A stretch of 13,895 bases of DNA from Bacteroidota bacterium (GTDB taxonomy: Bacteria; Bacteroidota; Bacteroidia; Chitinophagales; Chitinophagaceae). The position numbers were made by a program, and so were the translations under genes. The DNA is taken from positions 1 through 13,895 of the forward strand of contig CANHUW010000021.1 in NCBI GenBank assembly GCA_947463975.1. The letters are read 5' to 3'. Positions 8,422 through 13,895 of this stretch are shown here, piece by piece (position 1 is the stretch's first letter; each line of letters begins with the position of its first letter). The notes below the pieces were generated by a model. It made no database searches and was not told where the DNA came from. It worked only from the letters and a program-made list of their open reading frames with translations.

Positions 8422-10164
8422 CTAGAACCCAGCAACGCTATCATCGCCTCTTTTATCCCCAGCAGCTTGTCTTTTGCCATTTTTAAGAATGACTACACCA
8501 TCCATTCTTCCAAAATAGCCTCTTTTAGCAGTAGTATAACCCATTGCTTTTAAAGCTTCGATAGTAGCTTCTGGAAAATCTACTTCAAATGCTATATTAT
8601 CGGGCATCCATTGGTGGTGGAATCTAGGTGCATCAATGGCTTCTTTCAAAGTCATTTTGTGATCAATCATATTCACTAATCCTTCATACACCTGATTGGG
8701 AATGGTTGTTCCACCAGGTGTACCAATGCTTAAATACGGTTGTTGATTGACTGTTACAAGCGTAGGCGTCATAGAGCTTAACATTCTTTTTCCTGGTTCA
8801 ATAGCATTGGCTTCTCCACCAATTGCACCATACATGTTGGGAACGCCTGGCTTGATGCTAAAATCATCCATTTCGTTATTTAGTAAAAATCCTGCACCCG
8901 CTACAATGGTTTTATTGCCGTATGTATCATTGAGTGTTGTCGTTATGGCTACCATATTTCCTTTCGCATCAATCACGCTAAAATGGGTTGTTTGCTCACT
9001 TTCATGTGCTTTTCCTGCTTGAATATTTTTGCTTTGTCCAGCAACGCCCACTTGATAATCTTTCATTCTTTGCTGAGCATATTCATTGCTAATTAAAGTT
9101 TTGATAGGCACTTTATAAAAATCTGGATCTCCCATATGTTCCGCTCTATCTGCATATGCTCTTCTCTGCGCTTCTGTCATTAAACTAACCGCTGCTGGGC
9201 TATTAGCACCCATTTTTTGGACATCATAAGGTTGAATCATATGCATCATTTGTGCGATCAAAATACCTCCACTGCTTGGTGGAGAGAAACTGATAATATG
9301 ATGACCTCTATATTCAAATTCTAATGGGGTTCTATATTTTGCACGATAATTCTTTAAATCTTCATGGGTAATAATTCCTTTACTAAATGCCATTTCTTTT
9401 ACGATCAAATTGGCTGTTTTGCCTTCATAAAAACCAGCCAATCCCTTTTTCTGGATGCGCTTCAATGTATTTGCTAAATCTGTTTGAATGAGTGTATCAC
9501 CCACTTTCCATTGTTCTTTTTGGGTAAAAGCACTAGGGGCGGAACTATTTTTTAAAAATTGTGGCTTGGTAGCATTCAATCCTCTGGCTTCTTTCTCGGT
9601 CAAAACATATCCATGAGCTGCTAACTCAATAGCTGGTTGAATCAATTTTGCCATTGGTAGTGTTGCGTATTGAAGCATTTCAAACATGCCAGCTACCGAT
9701 CCAGGAATACCACTTGCAGATGCACCATCTCTAGAAAGCGTATTGGAAGGATTTCCTTTTTCATCTAAATACATATCTCTATGTCCCTTGCTAGGGGCAG
9801 CTTCTCTAAAATCAATACCCATTAATTGACCATCCACATTTCTTGACAACATAAATCCTCCACCACCTATATTACCTGCTCCAGGATGCACCACAGCTAA
9901 ACTAAACTGCATAGCAATTGCTGCATCATAGGCGTTTCCGCCATCTTGCATGATGGAAGCACCCACCATACTAGCTAAAGGATGTGCGCTAGTGACAGCG
10001 GCATGCTCAAATTCGGCTTCTTTTACCAATTGGTAATTATAGGGGTTAATTTGAGGGTGTTTTTTAAAGAATTTTTGAGCAGTGCTAGTTGTTGTATTGG
10101 CAACAAAAAAACAAAGCAATAAAATAGGTGCAAAGGTCTTCATCATATCAGCAATTTGAACCAT
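8422..10164 (-). CDS. ggt: Gamma-glutamyltransferase / glutathione hydrolase proenzyme, exported
   Basis: GGT cleaves the gamma-glutamyl bond of glutathione and related peptides in the periplasm. The proenzyme cuts itself before a Thr that becomes the nucleophile of the small subunit. Numbered from the first Met, the autocleavage site is Thr392 in QTTHFSV, at nearly the same position as E. coli Thr391. Substrate residues are present: Arg120 in IDFREAAP, Asp433/Asp434 in MDDFS, Ser463/Ser464 in LSSMTPT, and Gly484/Gly485 in GTPGGTT. The lid-loop region (about 439-450) is retained. Length (580) and motif spacing match E. coli GGT. A signal peptide is clear, MKTFAPILLLCFFVANTTTSTA, but the longest frame adds seven residues including an Asp. 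Starts at 10146 or 10143 (two adjacent ATG codons) are therefore at least as likely as 10164. tamB follows after 30 bp, and the M14 peptidase gene is divergent. Confidence 0.95.
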   Translation of the reverse strand: MVQIADMMKTFAPILLLCFFVANTTTSTAQKFFKKHPQINPYNYQLVKEAEFEHAAVTSAHPLASMVGASIMQDGGNAYDAAIAMQFSLAVVHPGAGNIGGGGFMLSRNVDGQLMGIDFREAAPSKGHRDMYLDEKGNPSNTLSRDGASASGIPGSVAGMFEMLQYATLPMAKLIQPAIELAAHGYVLTEKEARGLNATKPQFLKNSSAPSAFTQKEQWKVGDTLIQTDLANTLKRIQKKGLAGFYEGKTANLIVKEMAFSKGIITHEDLKNYRAKYRTPLEFEYRGHHIISFSPPSSGGILIAQMMHMIQPYDVQKMGANSPAAVSLMTEAQRRAYADRAEHMGDPDFYKVPIKTLISNEYAQQRMKDYQVGVAGQSKNIQAGKAHESEQTTHFSVIDAKGNMVAITTTLNDTYGNKTIVAGAGFLLNNEMDDFSIKPGVPNMYGAIGGEANAIEPGKRMLSSMTPTLVTVNQQPYLSIGTPGGTTIPNQVYEGLVNMIDHKMTLKEAIDAPRFHHQWMPDNIAFEVDFPEATIEALKAMGYTTAKRGYFGRMDGVVILKNGKRQAAGDKRGDDSVAGF

Positions 10165-10222
10165 TAAATTACTTAATTTTAGACTTATTCAAGCGATATT
10201 TTTTATTAAAATCAAACATTAT
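10165..10222. promoter_or_regulatory. Divergent 58-bp AT-rich intergenic region between ggt-tamB and the M14-PIG-L pair
   Basis: Both flanking genes read away from this gap, so promoters for both directions should lie in or next to it. No full TTTG plus TAnnTTTG pair is convincing. On the plus strand, TAATTTTA at 10174-10181 is a near match to the -7 element, but the closest upstream TTTG (10155-10158) is only 15 bp away. On the minus strand, TTTG at 10216-10213 has no good -7 partner at the usual distance. There is no hairpin terminator and no clear operator palindrome. If ggt starts at 10146 the gap grows to 76 bp. The promoter role is inferred from gene orientation. Confidence 0.4.
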
Positions 10223-12721
10223 ATGAATCTAGATGCTGCTAAATGGAAAGGACTGATTGCTATGTTAATTTGTCCAATGTTGGCATTTGCTCAATTACAA
10301 AGTCCTGCTGAATTTTTAGGATATCAAGTGGGTACTCAATTCACCAGACACCATCAAATTGTAAGTTATTTTAATGCAGTTGCAAAAGCGCAACCTTCAA
10401 AAGTAAAGTTAATGCCTTATGGTAAAACCAATGAAGGAAGAGACTTATTGGTAGCAGCAATTAGTTCGACAGAAAATATGGCACAACTAGAAAATATTAG
10501 AAAACACAATCTAGGTTTAACAGAAGGTACAGTGGATGATATGAAGCAACCTGCAATTGTATGGTTAAGCTATAATGTGCATGGAAATGAACCAGCTTCT
10601 TCTGAAGCAGCTATGTTAACTTTATTTGCGCTATTAGATCCTTCCAATAAAAAGTCTGCTGAATGGCTAGAACGTGTAGTGGTGATGATTGACCCATGTA
10701 TTAATCCAGATGGAAGAGATAGATATGTAAATTGGTATAATAATGCAGTAGGAACGAATTCATACAATGCAGATCAACAAGCAAGAGAACATATGGAGCC
10801 TTGGCCTTCTGGTAGAACCAATCATTATAATTTCGACTTAAATAGAGATTGGGCTTGGCAAACACAGGTAGAAACAAAACAAAGAATTCCTTTGTACCAA
10901 CAGTGGTATCCTCAAGTGCATGTGGATTTTCATGAACAAGGTTATAATGAGCCTTATTATTTTGCACCAGCAGCTGAGCCTTTGCATGTATTATTAACTC
11001 CATGGCAAAAAGAATTTCAAGATCAAATTGGTAAAAATCATGCCAAATATTTTGATCAAAACAATTGGTTATTTTTTACCAAAGAAAGATTTGATTTATT
11101 GTATCCATCCTATGGAGATACTTATCCCATGTATAATGGTGCTATTGGGATGACATATGAGCAAGGTGGTATTAGTGCAGGCTTGGGAGTGCAAGATAAG
11201 AACAATGATACGGTTACGTTAGTGGGTAGAGCATTGCATCATTTTACTACGAGCATGTCCACTGTAGAAATCAGTGCAATGAATCATCAAAAATTAATCA
11301 CTGAGTTCAAAAAATATTATCAAAATAGCAGGGCAGGGAATCATGGGATGTATCAAACCTATTTAATGACCTCATCATCTGCACACAAGATAAAAGCACT
11401 TGCTGATATACTAAAAAAGAACAATATCCAATTTGGAAGTTTCACAGGCAGTAATGGATTGAAGGCATTTGATTATTACACTAAATCGGAAGGTAATTTT
11501 ACCAATGAGGGATACACAATAGCTGTTGCTGCAGCACAAGTGCATGGGGTATTAGCAAGTGTTTTATTAGATCCAATTACTCAGGTGAATGATTCAAATA
11601 CATATGATATTACTGCCTGGTCTTTACCTTATGCTTTTGGAGTGCATGGTTTTGCTAGTAAAGAAAAATTAACTCAAACTTCAGGGTTTGATATTCCTAA
11701 TTATACGATTGCTTCAACCAATTATGGTTACTTGATTCCTTACAATAGTTTTAATACTGCAAAAGTATTGGCACAGTTACTTCATAAAAATATCAAAGTT
11801 AGATACGCCGAAAAAGCATTTACCACAGCTGGAAGAAAATTTGAAAAAGGCACTTTAATGGTATTGAAAACTAGCAATAGTGCAAATTTTGCAGCTGATA
11901 CAAAAGCAATTTGTGAAGCAGCAGGAGTAGAAGCAGTGGCTGTATCTACTGGTTATTCAGATAAAGGAGCTGACTTTGGTTCACCATCAGATAAAATGAT
12001 TAATCATGCTCCCAAAGTAGCCTTGTTAACAGGTGAGGGTGTTTCTGCCTTAGCAGCTGGAGAAGTATGGAATTATTTTGAGCAACAGTTGAATTATCCC
12101 ATTACACAACTTACCTATACGATGATGGGAAGAATTGATTTAAATAAATATGATGTATTGATTGTGCCAGAAGGACAATACCGCGATTTAAATGCTAAGT
12201 CAATGGCAGAAAAGTTTCAATCTTTTGTGAGAAAGGGCGGCGTTTTAATTGCTTTAGAAAGTGCTGCACAACAATTTGCATCCAATGCTGATTGGGGGTT
12301 AAAAGTCAAAGAAATGCCTACTCCTATAAAACCTACTGTAAATGATTTGGCTAAATATGGCGAAAGAGTGCAAGATCAATTAACTTATTCTAATCCGGGA
12401 GCTATATATAAAGTGTATTTAGATGATACACATCCAATTGGTTTTGGAACCAATGGTATTTTTTATAATTTAAAACAAGATATTACTTTATATGAACCAA
12501 GTAGTGATATGTGGAATATAGGGGCAATTAAAAAAGACAGTTATGTAACTGGATTTGTTGGCGTGAAGGCAAAAGCTGTTATTCAAGAAGGGGTGGTAAT
12601 AGGAGTCAAAGAAATGGGTGCTGGCAAATTCGTGTTTATGGCAGATGATCCCATCTTTAGAAATTTTTGGGAAGCTGGGAAATTAATATTAGCAAATGCA
12701 GTTTTCTTGAATGGCAAATAA
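10223..12721 (+). CDS. Exported M14-family zinc carboxypeptidase with C-terminal glutaminase-like domain
   Basis: M14 metallopeptidases use one zinc ion to remove C-terminal residues from peptides; some cut peptidoglycan stem peptides. A signal peptide (1-23, basic residues then a hydrophobic core, cleavage after AFA) sends it out of the cytoplasm. The peptidase domain (about 35-345) has zinc ligands His120 and Glu123 in NVHGNEPASSE, and probably His237 in VHVDFHEQG as the third ligand. The substrate-binding Asn/Arg pair is in FDLNRDW (Arg208), and the catalytic Glu313 is in MTYEQGG. All core residues are therefore present and activity is expected. Residues about 597-690 resemble a class I glutamine amidotransferase-like fold (KVALLTGEG, DVLIVPEGQY, FVRKGGVLIALES) but lack an obvious Cys nucleophile elbow. 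The 832-residue length fits the large Bacteroidota members. The substrate is not predictable. The next gene, a PIG-L deacetylase, starts 21 bp downstream. Confidence 0.93.
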   Translation: MNLDAAKWKGLIAMLICPMLAFAQLQSPAEFLGYQVGTQFTRHHQIVSYFNAVAKAQPSKVKLMPYGKTNEGRDLLVAAISSTENMAQLENIRKHNLGLTEGTVDDMKQPAIVWLSYNVHGNEPASSEAAMLTLFALLDPSNKKSAEWLERVVVMIDPCINPDGRDRYVNWYNNAVGTNSYNADQQAREHMEPWPSGRTNHYNFDLNRDWAWQTQVETKQRIPLYQQWYPQVHVDFHEQGYNEPYYFAPAAEPLHVLLTPWQKEFQDQIGKNHAKYFDQNNWLFFTKERFDLLYPSYGDTYPMYNGAIGMTYEQGGISAGLGVQDKNNDTVTLVGRALHHFTTSMSTVEISAMNHQKLITEFKKYYQNSRAGNHGMYQTYLMTSSSAHKIKALADILKKNNIQFGSFTGSNGLKAFDYYTKSEGNFTNEGYTIAVAAAQVHGVLASVLLDPITQVNDSNTYDITAWSLPYAFGVHGFASKEKLTQTSGFDIPNYTIASTNYGYLIPYNSFNTAKVLAQLLHKNIKVRYAEKAFTTAGRKFEKGTLMVLKTSNSANFAADTKAICEAAGVEAVAVSTGYSDKGADFGSPSDKMINHAPKVALLTGEGVSALAAGEVWNYFEQQLNYPITQLTYTMMGRIDLNKYDVLIVPEGQYRDLNAKSMAEKFQSFVRKGGVLIALESAAQQFASNADWGLKVKEMPTPIKPTVNDLAKYGERVQDQLTYSNPGAIYKVYLDDTHPIGFGTNGIFYNLKQDITLYEPSSDMWNIGAIKKDSYVTGFVGVKAKAVIQEGVVIGVKEMGAGKFVFMADDPIFRNFWEAGKLILANAVFLNGK

Positions 12722-12742
12722 ATTGAATCTCTAAATACTTAT

Positions 12743-13895
12743 ATGAAGAAATTTTTATTGTTTATGGCTGGTGTCGGATGCTTCAATTTTGCTTTGCATG
12801 CACAGCAAAATACGGCATCTATTTATGCAGGAATTAAAAAGCTAGGTGTAATGGGGTCTGTATTATATATTGCTGCACATCCAGATGACGAGAACAATAG
12901 CTTCTTACCGTATTTAACCAAAGAGAAAAATTATAGAACTGCTTATTTGAGTTTAACCAGAGGAGATGGTGGACAGAACTTAATTGGAAAAGAACAAGGC
13001 ATAGAACTTGGATTAATTAGAACACAGGAATTATTGGCTGCAAGAAGAATAGATGGTGCGGAACAATATTTTTCAACTGCATATGAATTTGGCTATAGTA
13101 AATCTGCAGAAGAAGCGCTGACTATCTGGGATCATCAAAAAGTATTGAGTGATGTAGTTTGGGTGATTAGACAATTTCAGCCAGATATTATTATTACAAG
13201 ATTTCCGGGGGATGCTAGAGCAGGGCATGGCCATCATGCTGCATCAGCTATCATTGCTAATGAAGCGTATTTGGCCGCAGCTGATCCTACCCAATTTCCT
13301 GAACAATTAAAAAGGGGAGTTACTGTTTGGAAAGCCAAACGCATCCTTTGGAATACGTTCAATTTTGGATCAGTCAATACGACCAACAACAATCAATTCA
13401 AATTAGAAGTAGGTGGGTACAATGTTATTGAAGGAAAAAGTTATGGAGAAATTGGAGCAGAAGCTAGAACCATGCACAAAAGCCAAGGGGAAGGTAGGCC
13501 AAGAAGAAGAGGAGCTAGTTATGAATTTTTTGAAACAACTGGCGGCGAAGCTCCTACAAAAGATTTAATGGATGGTATTGATAATGGATGGTCAAGATTA
13601 GGTGCGACATCTATTCAAACAGAAGTGAATAATATAGTAAAGCAGTTTCAAATTGATCAACCCTCTAACATTGTACCTTCTTTAGTGTCCTTATATACCA
13701 AAGTAAAAAACTTACCCAATACTGTTTGGAGAAATTATCAATTACAACAAATTCAAGCTTTGATTAAAGATGCGTCAGGACTTTTCATTGAAGCAAGTAC
13801 ACAAAAAGCACAGGTCATTCCTGGAGAAACTTTAAGTGTTCAAGTATTAATCAATCAAAGATCTTCTGTGAATACTCAATTGGTTAAACTACAGC
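12743..13895 (+). CDS. Exported PIG-L/LmbE-family deacetylase, 3' end beyond the window
   Basis: An ATG at 12743 opens a frame that stays open for 384 codons to the window end. PIG-L enzymes are zinc-dependent N-deacetylases acting on N-acetylglucosamine-type conjugates. The N-terminus has a basic pair, a hydrophobic stretch and Ala-Leu-His-Ala before QQNT, a likely signal peptide cleaved after residue 20. The LmbE domain follows: AAHPDDENN (44-52) with the His46/Asp48/Asp49 metal and catalytic residues, TRGDGGQN (72-79), and GHGHHAAS (161-168), whose His165 is the likely second metal-site His. Residues after about 250 are a different region that continues past the edge. Bacteroidota have long exported members with C-terminal extensions, unlike the short cytoplasmic bacillithiol enzyme BshB, so this belongs to the former group. 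It starts 21 bp after the M14 gene and is probably co-transcribed. The acetylated substrate is unknown. Confidence 0.9.
   Translation, partial: MKKFLLFMAGVGCFNFALHAQQNTASIYAGIKKLGVMGSVLYIAAHPDDENNSFLPYLTKEKNYRTAYLSLTRGDGGQNLIGKEQGIELGLIRTQELLAARRIDGAEQYFSTAYEFGYSKSAEEALTIWDHQKVLSDVVWVIRQFQPDIIITRFPGDARAGHGHHAASAIIANEAYLAAADPTQFPEQLKRGVTVWKAKRILWNTFNFGSVNTTNNNQFKLEVGGYNVIEGKSYGEIGAEARTMHKSQGEGRPRRRGASYEFFETTGGEAPTKDLMDGIDNGWSRLGATSIQTEVNNIVKQFQIDQPSNIVPSLVSLYTKVKNLPNTVWRNYQLQQIQALIKDASGLFIEASTQKAQVIPGETLSVQVLINQRSSVNTQLVKLQ

Noticed and set aside
8747..9022. 91-codon plus-strand open frame inside ggt
   Set aside because: It is antisense to the GGT catalytic region with its intact Thr nucleophile motif; a shadow of constrained codons.
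10155..10181. TTTG and TAATTTTA as a promoter for the M14 gene
   Set aside because: The spacing is 15 bp, shorter than usual, and the -7 element lacks the final G; too weak in AT-rich DNA to call as a defined promoter.
10701..11003. 100-codon minus-strand open frame inside the M14 gene
   Set aside because: It is antisense to the M14 zinc-site region and has no recognisable domain.
1..13895. Search for CRISPR arrays, tRNA/rRNA genes, insertion sequences, phage genes, riboswitches and long repeats
   Set aside because: Reading both strands showed no regularly spaced repeats, no cloverleaf-like segments, no transposase motifs and no gene-free space large enough; a computed repeat and covariance-model scan would be decisive.

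Overview
The window is ordinary AT-rich bacterial chromosome, almost fully coding, and reads as Bacteroidota. Supporting signs are a ribosomal protein L17 with a long Ala/Lys/Glu tail, starts preceded by A/T-rich sequence instead of Shine-Dalgarno motifs, a match to the Bacteroidota-type promoter (TTTG, then TAnnTTTG), and Bacteroidota-style TamB, M14 and PIG-L proteins. The overall protein style resembles Chitinophagaceae (Sediminibacterium-like), but that placement is a judgement from memory and tentative.

Left block, plus strand (1-3712). The end of the ribosomal/RNA polymerase operon (a possible five-codon end of rpoA, then rplQ) is closed by a strong intrinsic terminator at 579-608. A second transcription unit follows: carA (small subunit of carbamoyl-phosphate synthase), aroQ (type II 3-dehydroquinate dehydratase, 3 bp later) and a GT39/ArnT-like membrane glycosyltransferase whose start lies inside the end of aroQ. 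A candidate promoter for this unit overlaps the rplQ terminator.

Middle block, minus strand (10164 down to 3709). ggt, an exported gamma-glutamyltransferase, is followed after about 30 bp by a very long tamB, an envelope lipid-transport/assembly protein that appears to start with TTG. Its stop codon overlaps the stop codon of the convergent glycosyltransferase gene.

Right block, plus strand (10223 to the window end). An exported M14 zinc carboxypeptidase with a C-terminal glutaminase-like domain is followed 21 bp later by an exported PIG-L/LmbE-type deacetylase, cut off by the window end. The two blocks diverge from a 58-bp AT-rich gap at 10165-10222.

The left block is housekeeping nucleotide/arginine and aromatic amino acid metabolism plus one envelope glycosyltransferase. 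The remaining four genes all act at or beyond the inner membrane, and three are exported hydrolases of amide bonds (gamma-glutamyl, peptide, N-acetyl). I found no mobile element, CRISPR array, tRNA, rRNA or phage gene, and no convincing undescribed system. The points worth a second look are architectural: the terminator/promoter overlap, the overlapping stop codons, the TTG start of tamB, the exported-hydrolase neighbourhood and the probably non-catalytic glutaminase-like domain. There is no gene-free stretch longer than about 90 bases.
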